Positions 24,901 through 37,763 of a DNA stretch of 64,000 nt are shown here, piece by piece. Location: NCBI RefSeq assembly GCF_009730915.1, contig NC_052487.1, positions 19,212,529 to 19,276,528 of the forward strand, given 5' to 3'. The position numbers and the translations under genes were made by a program. The notes under the pieces were generated by a model, which was given only the letters and a program-made list of their open reading frames with translations, was not told where the DNA came from and did not search any database. The stretch's first letter is position 1, and the number at the start of each line of letters is the position of its first letter. This stretch comes from Dioscorea cayenensis subsp. rotundata. Its lineage: Eukaryota > Streptophyta > Magnoliopsida > Dioscoreales > Dioscoreaceae.

Positions 24901-27900
24901 ATGAACTTCCCTTTATTTCGTTAACCATGCAATTCCCTGGCATTTCAACAAGTTGTTTGTCATATGTGTTGTTTGAACAAATCATATGCAGCTCCGCGTT
25001 GTTCGTGCAGTTGCTGTTCTTGGTGGACTACTACAAATTTTTCTGTTCATGTGCTTGTGTGGTATAACTGCTTCGGTATGTTCCAGAGTGTCTTTTATGA
25101 TGCTGTCTCTTTTTCTTTTTGGAACTAGGATGAGGTCCTGGGATTTGCAGCTTTAGCAGTTTCTAAATCCCAAGTGTCCTGTATCAAATGAGAGAAATAA
25201 TTGAAGTGCTCCTATACCTTTGGTTGGCACTTACATTTTCTGTTTGGAGCTGAGAATAGATCTCTTTTCCTGACAATCAGCTCATATTGCTTCGACAAGT
25301 CATGGTGCCGTGCGTGTATATATATACATGCATATATCTTTGTATTTAAATGAAGTTGAACCTGATTCTTCTTAAGTTATACTCATTTAAGAAAAATGTA
25401 GCAGCTTTTGGTACTTCTTTGTTACTACATGTGTGTATCTATAATGTGGTGCTCAGAACTTTAAGGTCATAAATAGGTCACTTTGATATTGTACATATTC
25501 AACTACAAGTGCAGATTGTAATAAATACATATAGTGGTGTCTAAGATTATATAGGAGTGAAGCGTATGCAATTCGAAAAAGTAAGTTCTAATCATAGGAC
25601 CATAATAGAAGACAACACAAACATTTATTTGGGTTGTTAAGAGCATGGTAATTTAGATGCTAAAATGCTTTTGATGAACTGTTGTCAAAGTTGAACACCA
25701 TTTTCTGCCTGTCATGCTATGGAGGCACTGAGGAGGTCCATGAAGCATCAAAACGGTTGAACAGCTTAAATACCTTGATTTCAATGTCAGTTCAAGAATC
25801 AACTGAGTCATGTAGAGAAGCATGTGCACAATATTGATCTGCTCATGTGTCTATCTGATGGTGTTTGAGATTCTGTATGGTTTGTGGATTGTATTTTAAA
25901 TGATGTATTAAATCTGTCATAATGAACTGTTTAGACTGCTTAATTTAGCTGACTACTATATTAATTGAATCCTTGTTCTTATTTCTTGAGCCAGTTGTTC
26001 ATTCAAGTATTATCTCTACATTGCTACACAATGCTTAGCTTATGCACATGCTTATGTACTGGTCTGTGTATTGGCATTAGACATGTGATGTACCTCCCTC
26101 AGTCTTACTGATATGGTGATTTATGTTGTTTGCAGTTATGTGGGGGCAAGCCTTCAGAAGGAGTATTTGTTGGGGCATTTTTGTCAATGTCATCAACTGC
26201 TGTGGTGAGTTAGTCTATTTTGTGATTATTTGGACATTTTTACACATTGGATGAAAGGTAGCCCAAACTGCCATGTTGTTTGATCATTATGCCACCATTG
26301 TTTATCACTTCATCCCTAATAATTTTTTTTTTATAAATTGTCTTTTTTTTATTGAAGTATTTTAAGTTTCAACTGATTTCATTATGATAAGATAAAATTA
26401 TTGATTCTCCCCATATTCACAGATATTATTTGCGCTTTCCCTTAAAATTCTGCAATGTTTTTTGCTAGTGTGGTAGGTCTCTAATTTTTTTTGTTCAAAC
26501 TTTGTCTCCATATGATAAATGATAAGAGTCAATCTTTTGGAGTTTCTTGATGGCATGCTTAATTATTTCTGTAGGTTTTGAAGTTTCTAATGGAGAAAAA
26601 CTGTATCAATTCTCTTCATGGCCAGGTTACGGTCGGCACACTGATTCTTCAGGTAGTCTTGTGATCCTCTTCTTCTGATACGGATGTTTTTTCACTGGAC
26701 TAGCATTTTGTTGTGAATCTCTATGGCTTTCAAAATTGGCTGTGTTCTGTTAAGAAAACAAGCATCCTTCTTCCAAGATAATTAGATTATTGAGATAAGA
26801 TTTTAGTTTATTCTGAGTAACGGTATCTCTGGGTCCAGGATTGTGCTGTTGGCTTGCTTTTTGCTCTACTTCCAGTTTTGGGCGGTACTTCAGGTGTATT
26901 TCAAGGAGTAATATCAATGTCGAAGTCGTAAGTAAAGCCTTCATGAATGCATTATATGGTTATTCTAGTGATTGTTTGTTAGTAGTGGTATGTAAAGTGT
27001 CACTGCAAATACTTATTCTACTGTTAGTGTGATTGTTTTCGTTATTTTTGTAGTTGACATATGATTGGCATTTTATGCCAATGTCTCTGTTATGGACTGA
27101 AGTATTTGTGTCTATTGAACAATTCTCTATCAGGTTGATTGTGTTGTGTACTTTCTTGGCTATCCTTTCAATACTATGCCGAACTTGTGTGCCTTGGTTT
27201 CTTAAGCTGATGATCAGCCTTTCATCTCAGGTATATATTTTTTTATTTATGTTCAAATCTCAAGTGATGATTACCATAATAATCCTCAAGAGTTCAATTT
27301 GTAACTCTAGTCATATTATATTAATGTGCTTGCTACTATAAATGTGCAGACCAATGAACTCTATCAGTTGGCGGCAGTTGCATTTTGCTTACTTGTTGCA
27401 TGGGTGTGTTCTATCTCTCTAATAAATTGTTGTTATCTTTTCTTTCTTGAGCATCTTTTTCTAGTTTTAAGCATTGGATGTGCTGGCAAATATGTAGGAT
27501 GCCTGAAGTTTATGAGGCAAAGCCTGTGTAACTTGAATTTATTGTGGGGATTATTCATGAACACTCTGTGATGTGAAAAGACACTGCTATTTTTCTGTGC
27601 TTGTTTCCCTGACTCAGACATTTTGATCATCTCAGTGTAGTGACAAATTGGGCTTAAGCCTTGAACTGGGATCATTTGCTGCAGGAGTAATGATATCAAC
27701 CACTGATCTCGCACAGCACACCCTAGAACAAGTAAGGCCATTCTCCATTATCGTGATAGAACAGATATGGGTTCTGTTCTACCACTATCTTCCTTCCCTG
27801 GTCTTGTTTATTGTTAATCAATTAAATATTATTCATTCTTCCTTTTGCTGCCTGTTTAATTTTGTTATAAAAAATAATCTACTTCCAATCCTTTTTCCCC

Positions 27901-29340
27901 CTTTTCGGGTCATTGAATTAGCCAACCAATCATTTTTTAGCCAAAACAATTCTAGATAATAATTTATGCCATGTTCTCTTATTTCAGGTTTGTTCTTTCT
28001 GCAGATTGAACCCATTCGGAATTTTTTTGCCGCCCTCTTTCTTGCCAGCATAGGGATGCTGATTCACATCCATTTTCTCTGGAACCATGTTGATATATTG
28101 CTTGCTGCTGTAATTTTGGTGATCATTATAAAGACAATAGTCCTTACCGCTGTTGTCAAAGGATTTGGCTACACAAACAAGACTTCCATTCTTGTATGAG
28201 TGATCTTTGAGTTTGTGCTTTCTATTTTGTAAGCATAACTCTTCTCTATTTACCAGAACTAAAACTCATTATGCATGCTCAGGTTGGTATGTCTCTGGCC
28301 CAGATTGGGGAGTTTGCTTTTGTCCTTTTGAGCCGGGCTTCAAATCTTCATCTTGTTCAGGTGATTTCTTGCTACTATAATTTATCAATCTAATTTGTCC
28401 TTCATAAGAGTTCCACTATCTTTTTGCTAAGTCAAAACTTCTTTTTGTGAAACCAAAACCTTATGTGTCAATGGAGATTCTTTGTTATATTTGACTCGGT
28501 GTCTTTCTTCTAGCTTAAAACTTCCAATTCTTGCATGCTTATTAACTTTATATGTGCTCATATATATATATATATATATATATAAATTCATAACCTAGTG
28601 TGGAGATTCCCGTTAGTCTGTGTCCTTGCGATGGTGAAAAAGATGCACTTGGATTACTGGCCAATATCCTCTTTGCAGCACATTACTTATCTGCTATCTA
28701 CAATTTCATTTTATAAATTCTGAAGTCTGTCGTCTATCTTATTTTTTATTGCTTTTCACAGGGCAAACTGTACCTTCTATTGCTGGGGACAACCGCTCTG
28801 AGTTTGGTATTGAATTAATAAAGCTTTCATTTACTATTTTCAATGTATGTGATCGTAGAAGGTGTTGACACCAAATTTTAGTTAGGGCAATGATAGGATC
28901 AAATAGGCTGGATAAAGATAACTGATTTAGTTGCATTTTTCACTATAACCTGACATGCCCATCTCATCTTGGTTTAAAAATAATTGAAGGAGAAGCTTCT
29001 GCGAGTTTTGTTACTTAAATATCTACATCTTGTTTCCATCATGTGTTCTTGGTCATAAGAGATTAATGTGCAGGTGACCACTCCATTGCTCTTTAAGTTG
29101 ATTCCGGCAGTAATTCATCTTGGAGTTCTGTTGCGGTGGTTCTCACCTGATAATGGAAATGAGGTATCTCTTTTATGGCCTAAAATCACTGTCTTCCTTA
29201 TTTGCATCAGGGATGCTCAGAGTTTATGGAATTTAAAAGCTTATGATGTTACTCTTCAGATCAGTTTTAAGACTGATATCCTTCGGTCAGACAGCACAAA
29301 GCGCATTACATTGCTGGTACAAGGGTCTCATGATTCATGA
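22000..29340 (+). CDS. K+ efflux antiporter of the KEA4/5/6 clade (CPA2 family)
   Basis: There are twenty exons: 22000-22181, 22605-22648, 22974-23032, 23136-23214, 23348-23409, 23502-23577, 23695-23769, 24811-24882, 24992-25075, 26136-26204, 26575-26652, 26839-26927, 27134-27230, 27350-27403, 27636-27731, 28005-28193, 28283-28360, 28762-28806, 29074-29163 and 29260-29340. The predicted protein has a signal peptide, a luminal segment (ETESGNFNSSVAENQ, RADDMPTLIDRK) and a Na+/H+-exchanger membrane domain (GYLLAGSIIGPGG, FALGLEFSTTK, FQDCAVGLLFALLPVLGG where F is Leu here, LELGSFAAGVMISTT, LASIGMLIHIHFLW). The C-terminus is short, ends VQGSHDS, and has no KTN domain, as expected for KEA4-6. These carriers exchange K+ for H+ in Golgi/TGN/endosomal membranes. 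The ATG at 22000 opens into a frame that stops within exon 1, while the conserved frame is +1. Removing one G of the six at 22002-22007 joins them and gives 565 aa. Confidence 0.92.
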
Positions 29341-30102
29341 AAATATTTGACAAGTGTACATGAACCAGTGTCGAATAGTGAGTTTTTGCTGATGCCTTAT
29401 TCATATTATGGGAGGCCGGTATACAAGCAAGAAAAAATCGAGGTTTGACTGCTGACATCCTTAAAGTGGAGAGAAGCCTTTGCTTTCTTCATCTTCATGC
29501 CTTTCGGGTTGGTGACCTAATCATGTTCAAAGAGAGATGATATCCAAAGCTAGTAGTATCAACTCTGGTCTGGCCATCATCCTTCCATGCAATCCATAGT
29601 GCCGGTTTTACTCATTGGATTTTCAGCCTTCTGTTTTGTTTTCCTTACAGATTGTTTATAGTTGGAACACACTCCATAGTAATTGAACAAAATTGTAGAG
29701 CATATGCCAATTTGTTTGTTCTTTTAAATGATCTATCAATTGCACAAAATTTGATAGAAAGGTCCCATTATGAGCTTGTTCTCTTTCACATCATCTCACA
29801 TGCTCTTATGATTTTCTGATCTTTTTGTTTGAATCCGCATCTGTTGTTTGTTTGATGCTGCGAGTGTTTTACGTATGTATTCATGTCGTGAAGTTGGTTA
29901 CGGGTCCAAATTAATTTATTATTTATAAACTCGTTTATTAGGGAGAAAATTTTCAGGTCACATTCCTCCATATTTTATTTGTTTTCCTGCCCAATTGTGA
30001 TGTTACTCTTTCTATTTAATTTCTGGTGCGTAAAATTTTCACGCTTAATGAAACTTACCGTTTTTGTAAGATGACATCTTCTACATTGAATTAGTTCCTT
30101 TC
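29341..30102. other. Antiporter 3' flank
   Basis: The sequence immediately after the stop is the likely 3' UTR of the antiporter gene, extending to perhaps 29.7 kb. No gene is visible before the retrotransposon. The last five bases (CTTTC, 30098-30102) are the left copy of the retrotransposon target duplication. Confidence 0.6.
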
Positions 30103-30502
30103 TGTTATAAACAAATATTTTAATGGATGCCTACTGTACCAATTTCAACAGTAGCAGTCCCCAAGCATTACTATAGAACTTCTAGATATCATCGTAGCAG
30201 CCCTGCAACATCGTAGTGCACCACCATGTGCAGATCGTAGCACCGCGCGATCACTTATTATTCCACCAACTGGTAGTGGACCGTCGGATCGAATCGATCC
30301 CTCGCTGCTCATTCAACTCTCATGAACCCCTATAAATACCCTCTCATTTTTGTATTTTTGAGAGATAGAAAAGAGAGAGAAAGAAAAGAGAGAAATAAAA
30401 GAAGAAAGAAGAAGGTTTAATTCTTCGAGGGTTTTGGGTGTTTGTAAATACTTTTGCTTTTCTATCACTATCTTTATATTTATAACATATATTTTTTTAA
30501 CA
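30103..30502 (+). repeat. 5' LTR
   Basis: 400 bp, TG...CA ends. It contains a TATA-like TATAAATACC at 30331-30340, about 70 bp upstream of a GA-rich purine stretch (AGAGAAAGAAAAGAGAG). It is followed directly by the primer-binding region. Confidence 0.93.
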
Positions 30503-30516
30503 CGTTATCAGCACGT
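30503..30516 (+). other. Primer-binding region of the copia element
   Basis: CGTTATCAGCACG follows the 5' LTR directly. TTATCAGCACG is a motif commonly seen after the 5' LTR of plant copia elements. Which tRNA primes it is not shown by the sequence alone. Confidence 0.6.
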
Positions 30517-31260
30517 AATTTGCTCATACGATTTTTAATTTTCTTTGACTCATCTAATATATATGTTATATATGTGGAATCCATTTCTAACACTGAATGC
30601 AGGAAGGATCGACAGGTAATATAATACTAGCAAACCATACATTTTATTCAGTCAACAATACATAAGATTTTTCTTAGAAGCATACATAAAAAAACATACA
30701 AGATTAAAGCCACTAAGGCTAATATTGCCAGATTTTTTAAAAATAAACAAGAAAAACAATAATATTATTATTACAATGAGGTTTTCCATCAAATCCAAAT
30801 TAGCAAGCATCATCTTCTCATGGGCGACCCTCCGATCCCGTGATCGCCGACAAAAATCAGGTAAAAACCCGCCAGCCCCTTTTTTTCTCCGTCGCCTTCT
30901 CTCTACTCCGCGGTTTCTCCGTTGGCAACTCGCTCGACTTTTTCCCCGCCGGCCTCCTCCGCACTGCTTTTTCGGATTTCTCCTCCCTACGCCTTTCTTC
31001 GTCGGCCCCCTACTTTCTTCTCTCCCTTATCTTTTACTTCTTCTTCCATTTTAACTTATAATCACTTTCAAACAAATTTTAATTCCCAATGCTGCAATAA
31101 TTGCAGCGTATGAACAGTACCGTATATATGAATAGTGCTGTATATATGAATAGTGTTATACATGAACAGTACCGTATATATGAACAGTATAGATGCTTTT
31201 ATATTTTTATTCTATGCCTCTATTCTAATTACATGCTATATTATTATTTTGAAGAAAAAA

Positions 31261-32213
31261 ATGGCAAATATTGCAAAAAGAGAATTCGAGGCCCTTCAAA
31301 TCTCGGGAGCAATTATATATCATGGAGCCTTGATATCAAGCTTCATCTGAAAGCAAGAAACCTGAGTAAAACTATTGAGGCTAATAACAATGAGCCTAGT
31401 GATAATAAGGCGAAGGCCTTAATATTTATAAGGCATCATATCGATGATGGCCTCGAAGAATGAATACTCGACCATCGAGGATCCACGGGAATCGTGGTTA
31501 TCCCCGAAAGAGAGATTTCGAACATCTCGAGAATGGTCTACTTGCCCAAAAGCACGCAATGATCTGGGTCAAGCCTCGTGTTTCAAGATTTTTAAAAGCG
31601 TGCAAGAATATAATTCCGAGTCGTTTAAAATTGTTTTCAAGATTTCGCTCTCATGGAGAAACAAAGTGATGGAAGGAATGATGCTCGAGAAAACATTTAC
31701 AACATTTCACGCATTTAAATGTTATATTACAACAACAATATAGAGAAAAAGAATTTTTACAAAATTCTCGAATTAATTTCTTGTCTCCTCGTGGCGGAGC
31801 AAAAACAATGAATCGTTGATGCAGAATCATCAATCTCGACCATCCGGATCAAAGACCACCGCCTGTAAAATTAATTTTTGGGCAAAGAAGATGGGCGTGG
31901 TCGCGTGCTAGTTTTTAAAAACCGTGGTGGATCGAGGAAATTATGGTGGTCGAGGACTACGCGGGTGGTGGTGGGGGCCGAAATAATATCGGACCACGCG
32001 ATAATAGAATTGATGTACATCAACGAAGCAACAAAAGCCACAAGACGGGGTTAGAGACAAAGAAAGATACATGCTATCGCTGTGGCCTCGAAGGTCATCT
32101 GGGTCCGACTTTGCAGGACCCCAAAAACATTTTGTCCATCTTTACCAAGAATCACTTAAAAACAAGAAAGGTAAAGATATTGAGACAAATTTTTACTCGA
32201 CAACCCCATAGTT
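31261..32213 (+). pseudogene. copia gag remnant
   Basis: It begins MANIAKREFEALQISG, shifts frame, and continues NYISWSLDIKLHLKARNLSK, the usual start of copia gag proteins. Later fragments include LSPKERF-like sequence and a nucleocapsid zinc knuckle from about 32073. In the knuckle (CYRCGLEGHLGPTL) the final Cys of CX2CX4HX4C is replaced by Leu. Several frame changes and stops make it non-functional. Confidence 0.85.
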
Positions 32214-32339
32214 GATCCAATTGAGGGATAATTCCATAAATAATTTAAATATAACTCGAAAAATACATATTTAGATATGTCGATTTCTATAGACTAGTTT
32301 GTAATATGTCTTTATGTTTTATTAAATTATGTTTTTTCT

Positions 32340-35300
32340 TTGTTTTGTTAGAATATGGGCCGATGATGAATGCATTATTGATCATGGGACAACGATACTA
32401 TTTTTGACAAGAAAAAAATATATTTTATATCCTTATCAATGAGAAAGGCATATATAGCCACAATAGCGTGGTCATCGGGACTCGGGTTGAAGGTTCTGGA
32501 GAAGCGACGATTGATGTTGCTAAATGGAACATCCTTGCAGATGAAAAATGCTCTCTATTCCCCTAAGTCTAGGAGGAACCTTTTAAGCTTTTAGAAAGAT
32601 ATACGCCCTCAATGGATATCATTTAGAGACTAGTTGATAAGGAAGGAAAAGAATATCTTTATATTACACAAGTCATTTCATGCCAAAAACGTGTACTTGA
32701 AAGCTTTCCGTGATATCCTCGGGATTATATTTTTACACGTACTAAAGCTGATGGAATCACATACGGTATTAACCCGGAAGGTTAATGACCCACATATATT
32801 TAAAATATAGCATGAAAGACTTGGACATCCGGATGCTATTATGTCGCTACGGGATTATTACTAGTTCTCATGGACACCCACTCAAGGATTATAAAAATCC
32901 TAACACATAATGAATACGCATGTTCGAAAGATGTTCAATGGGAAAGCTAATAACCGCATCTTCTATAACAAAGGTGATCGGTGAATCTCCTAAATTTTTT
33001 TAGAAAGAATACAAGGAGACATTTCAGGGACCAATACATCCGCTCATGTGGACCATTTAGGTATTTTTATGGTTTTAATCGACGCATCGACTAGATGGTC
33101 CCATGTTTCACTACCGCTCTACAAGGAATGTAGCATTTGCAAGGTTATTGGCACAAATTATCGAGCTTAAAGCACAATTTCCAGATTATCCCATAAAGAC
33201 AATTGCTCTTGATAATGTCGGTGAATTTTTCATCAAAATCATTTTATGATTATCAGTATGGCGATTGGAATACATGTTGAGCATCTAGTAGCTCATGTGC
33301 AGTACCCAAAATGGGTCATGGCAGTCATTAATTAAAAAGACTCCAGATTATCGCTCGTCCAATGTTATTAAGGGACTAAACCGCCTACAAGTGCGTGGGG
33401 TCATGCTATTTTGCAGTCGTCAGCCTTTTAATACTGGATCCCGACCCACTCGCATGTAATTCATATTCACCACACCAACTTGTTATGGGTAAAAGAGCCC
33501 CGATATTTCATATATAAGAATATTTGGTTGGCAAAGATATGTGCCAATACCACCACCAAATCAGTACAAAAATGGGTCCACAACGCACTTGGTATATATG
33601 TTGGTTATGATTCCCCTTCAATTATACGATATTTAGAACCATTAATCAGGGGATGTATTTCATCGCAAGATTTGCAGATTGTCATTTTGATGAACTGCCT
33701 TCCCCGCATTAGGGGAGAAATGATTACTCAAAATGAGCCAAAAAGAAATTGATCGAATGCATCACGATTACATACATATGATCCTCGTACTCAATGAATG
33801 TGAACTTGAAGTTCAAAGGATCATTAAATTGCAAAAATATTGCAAAATGAAATACTCGATGCATTCACCGATACTAAAAATGGTAACCAAATCATATATA
33901 CCAACTGCTAATGCTCCTCGCAAGAATTGAGATTCCTAAGAATCCATTGAAAAGAAAAATCAAGTAGAAAAATAAACCACGACAAAAACGTGGAAGACCA
34001 ATTGGTGCCAAAGATTCAAACTCCTAGAAAAAGGAAGCGTAAAAATAAAGATAAGGATCTCCCATGTAAAAGGGAGAGGAAATTATAAAACCCTCGTAAC
34101 AAGTTAACGAAGAATCAATCGGGGGATGATATTTCGAAAAATGTTGAAAAATTCAATTTGCTATGTATATGATGGTCAAAGATCGAATCGGCATGAGACA
34201 GAAATAAATGATATATTCATCTACAATGTGACTGCAGATATAGAAATAAATACAGATAATGATCCGGAGCCACGATCCATCGAAGAATGTCGACAAAGAA
34301 ATGATTGGCAAAATGGAAAGAAGCTATCCAGTCGAGCTAAATTCCTATCAAAAACGTGAGGTGTTTGGGTCGATAGTGCCAACACCGTAAGGGATAAAAA
34401 CCAATCGGGTTATAAATGGGTGTTTGTGAGAAAAAGAAATGAAAAATAATCAAATTATGAGATACAAAGCAAGACCTGGTTGCTCAAGGTTTTTTTCTCA
34501 AACGCCTCGGTATTGATTATGAAGAGACATACTCTCCTGAATGGATGGAATTACTTTTTAGATTTTTTTAATTGCCATGGCGAAAAGTAATAAATTAGAT
34601 ATGCAGCTGATGGATGTTGTCACAAAGATATCTCGTATGGATTACTTGAAAATGACATATATATGAAAAATCCCTCGAAGGATATAGAAAAACAAACATT
34701 ACAAATAATCATCATTTATACTCTATTAAATTACGGAGATCTCTTTATGGGTTAAAAACAATCTGGACGGATGTGGTATAACTCGTCTCAAATGAATATC
34801 TTATAAAAAGAAGGATACCAAAAATAATAGTATATGTCCATGTGTGTTTATTAAAAAAGTTATACTAACGGGCTTTTGTTGTGATAGCGATGATATGTGG
34901 ATGATTTAAATCTTGTAGGCACTCCTTTTTGAAATCAGCAATCGCAAAGATCATATTTGAAAAAGAATTTGAAATGAAAGATTTGGGAAAGACCAAATTG
35001 CCTCAGGGTATACAAATCGAGCACTTATCCTCGTGAATATTTGTGCATCAATCAACCCATACGTAGAAAAGGCGTCAAGAGATTTAATATGGAGAAGGCT
35101 TATCCACTCGAGTACGCCCTAATGGTCGTCCGAACTCTTGATGTTCGTAAAGATCCATTTCGCCCACCCGGGAAGAAGGAGAGATCATTCTTGGTCCGTA
35201 AAACTCCATATTTAAGTGCAATCGGTGCATTAATGTACCTGCAAATAATACCGCACTCGGATATAGCTTTTGCAAGAAATCTTCTAGCAAGATACGCTTC

Positions 35301-35940
35301 TACACCGACACAAAGACACTCGGAAAGGAGTAAAAAGATGTACTCACGTTATTTACGAGGAACCACGGATCTAGGTTTATTCTATCGACAAGAATCTTCA
35401 TCCAACCTCGCTGTGTTTTTGTCGACATGTCGGGTATCCGTCTCGATCCTCACAAAGGGCGATCTCGGATCGGATACATGTTTTCTTACAATGGTACAGA
35501 CTATCTCATGGCTGCTCCACAAAACAAACTCTTACACTACTTCATCAAATCATGTCGAAATTCTAGCTCTCCATGAAGCAAGTCGTGAACGCCAATGGTT
35601 ACGATCTATGATTGGGCATATACAGATCATCCCGCAAATTAACATCAAGAATAACAAATGCTACAAGTAATTTATGAAGACAACAGATGCTTGTATTTCT
35701 CAAATACAAGGAGGTTATATTAAAGGTGATGAACGAAACATATATCACCAAAAATTTTTTTCTACACTCATGATCTCCGTAGAAAGAAGGCGTTATAGAG
35801 TTCAAAAGATTCAATCCAAAGTGAGAATCAAGTCGATCTATTCACAAAAATCACTTCCTAAGTGCATTCACCAAAGACTTATATACAAAATCGGGATGAG
35901 AAGACTTAAGGATGTAAGTACTTTGGATATAAATTAAAAA
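32340..35940 (+). pseudogene. copia pol remnant (protease, integrase, RT, RNase H)
   Basis: Fragments appear in pol order. A protease-like IDHGTT near 32375 has DHG in place of the usual DSG. A GAG-pre-integrase HERLGHPDAIMS is near 32815. Integrase-core pieces with DASTRWSHVS lie around 33080. A KWVFVRKRNE block of the RT is near 34400, with the YVDDL catalytic motif at 34894-34908. The longest remaining open piece (35041-35670) covers the RT/RNase H connection (PYLSAIGALMYL, DLGLFYRQESSSNL). Reading passes through many frameshifts and stop codons, so no active polyprotein can be made. Confidence 0.88.
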
Positions 35941-36154
35941 GTTATTTATTTGAGGGGAGACTCGTACTTTTTTCCCTTCGCCAGGTTTTTGTCCCAATGG
36001 GTTTTTTTCCGAGGCAAGGTTTTTTTAATGAGGCAAGAATCCCTCAATCGTACCAAGGATAGTGTACTCTTTTTTTCCTTAGCTAGGTTTTTTTATCCCA
36101 CTCGGGTTTTTCCCGGCAAGGTTTTAACGAGGGATATCCTTTGGTCGTAGTGCA

Positions 36155-36166
36155 TCCAAGGGGGAG
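36155..36166 (+). other. Polypurine tract
   Basis: CAAGGGGGAG lies immediately upstream of the 3' LTR TG. This is the expected plus-strand priming site of an LTR retrotransposon. Confidence 0.8.
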
Positions 36167-36553
36167 TGTTATAAACAAATATTTTTAATGGACGCTCATC
36201 GTAGCAATTTCATCAGTAGCAATGCAGCATTACTATAGTAACTTCTAGATATCATCGTAGCGCACCGCAACACCGTAGTGCACCGCCCATGTGGTATCGC
36301 AGTGACCACGGCATCAGCTATTATTCCACCAACTGAGTATTTTTGGACCGTCTGGATCGAATCGATCCCTGCCGCTCATTCAACTCTTCGTAACCCCTCA
36401 TTTTGTATTTTTTTGAGAGATAGAAAAGAGAAGAGAAAGAAAAGAGAGAAATAAAAGAAGAAAGAAGAAGCTAATTCTTCAGGGTTTTGGGTGTTTGGTA
36501 AATACTTTGGCTTTCTATCACTATCTTTATATTTATAACATATATTTTTAACA
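36167..36553 (+). repeat. 3' LTR
   Basis: 387 bp, TG...CA ends. Colinear with the 5' LTR but with many differences. The stretch matching the 5' LTR TATA-like box is deleted: AACCCCTCATTTTG here against AACCCCTATAAATACC there. Confidence 0.93.
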
Positions 36554-36925
36554 CTTTCCATTTAATTCTCTTTCTTTTTAGTCTGTATTGCTGTACTTAT
36601 TGAGATCATATCAATGGAAGGTTATGCATGTCTTTTCCAATTACCTTAATCATTTTTAAAAGATTTATATGTTATTTATCATTTTTGTTAAATAAATAAA
36701 TAAATAAATGTAGACCTTAATAACTTCTCAGGCCTTACTTTCCATTTAATTCTCTTTCTTTTTAGTCTCTATTGCTGTACTTAATGAGATCATATCAATG
36801 GAAGGTTATGCATGTCTTTTCCATTTACCTTAATCATTTTTAAAAGATTTATATGTTATGTTATCATTTTTGTTAAATAAATAAATAAATAAATAAATGT
36901 AGACCTTAATAACTTCTCAGGCCTT
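36554..36925. repeat. Tandem duplication, two units of about 184 bp
   Basis: CTTTCCATTTAATTCTC starts at 36554 and 36738. Both units run on through GATCATATCAATGGAAGGTT and an (AAAT)n run to CTTCTCAGGCCTT, with few differences. The first unit begins exactly at the retrotransposon's right target duplication. Confidence 0.85.
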
Positions 36926-37124
36926 CCTTTTTGTACCACCCCTTTTTTGTGTTGCATGTGAACTCCACAAGCATAAATTCATAAATATAAAAAATATATC
37001 AAATCCGATCGCCTGCATAAATTATAGTATTGCAATAAAATTCATTTAATTAATTTCTTATATATATATATATATATATATGTTCGAATGGGTTAATTTT
37101 GATGTTGGTTTTCAATTTTGGAAT

Positions 37125-37763
37125 AATTAATTTTTTTATAAACTATTATCTATTTCTTCGGTAAAAATAACAGAAATGGGCTACTAATGGTACGCAGGAT
37201 ATTGCTCGCAACGTTATTAACTTTTTATTATTATTATTTCTGTTTTTTTTGTAATTATGTTTTTCCTATTTTTTTATAAGATTTATATTTATAATTTTAT
37301 ATTTTAATTAAATTAATGACTTATAATATAAGTTTATATTTGTTTTCAATTAATAAGAAATAAAAAATGAAATAAAAAATCATATGTGAAATATAAATTC
37401 ATTAAAAGTTAATAAAAATTACATGAATAATAAATTAAAAGCATAGAAAATAATCCTAATATAGATTCTTCATGAAGTAGATGGGTTAATAGTGAGATTT
37501 TATTTTATATTTAATAAATATTTATAATAAATATAAAAAAATAAAAGCTATATTTTAAATAGTATAATATTTAAAAAAAGATTTAAAAATGATTAAATTT
37601 GTTGATAGTATCAATATATAAATTGTGAAGTGAGAATATTCGTAAAATATTCTATTTTAGAGTTTAGAATAGAGTTGATGGTTGGAGGAACTTTCACTGT
37701 AGAAGCTGTATTTTTGAGTACTAAAGTACCAAATATAGAGTTTTGGATTAGAGATGGCCTTAG
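37125..37763 (-). mobile_element. Non-autonomous element, copy 2 (inverted relative to 17176-17827)
   Basis: The right end (AGAGTTTTGGATTAGAGATG, then GCCTTA) corresponds to the left end of the 17-kb copy in reverse. Near the left end, ACGCAGGATATTGCTCGCAA corresponds to its GCAATATCCTGTGTGCAC block in reverse. The interior is AT-rich and non-coding. The left boundary is approximate. Confidence 0.5.

Larger units (their letters stand above)
30103..36553 (+). mobile_element. Ty1/copia LTR retrotransposon, degenerate
   Basis: The element is 6451 bp, with LTRs at 30103-30502 and 36167-36553. Both LTRs start TGTTATAAAC and end AACA. A perfect 5-bp target duplication, CTTTC, flanks it at 30098-30102 and 36554-36558. 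Internal order is gag, protease, integrase, reverse transcriptase, RNase H, which defines Ty1/copia. All coding regions are broken by frameshifts and stops, so it is non-autonomous. The LTRs differ by many substitutions and small indels, so the insertion is not recent. It lies in the spacer downstream of the antiporter gene in the same orientation. Confidence 0.95.

Noticed and set aside
30725..31061. Overlapping open stretches in the copia leader, rich in Pro, Arg, Phe and Leu
   Set aside because: They are low-complexity CTCC/TTCTTC leader DNA between the primer-binding region and gag, and are not protein-like.
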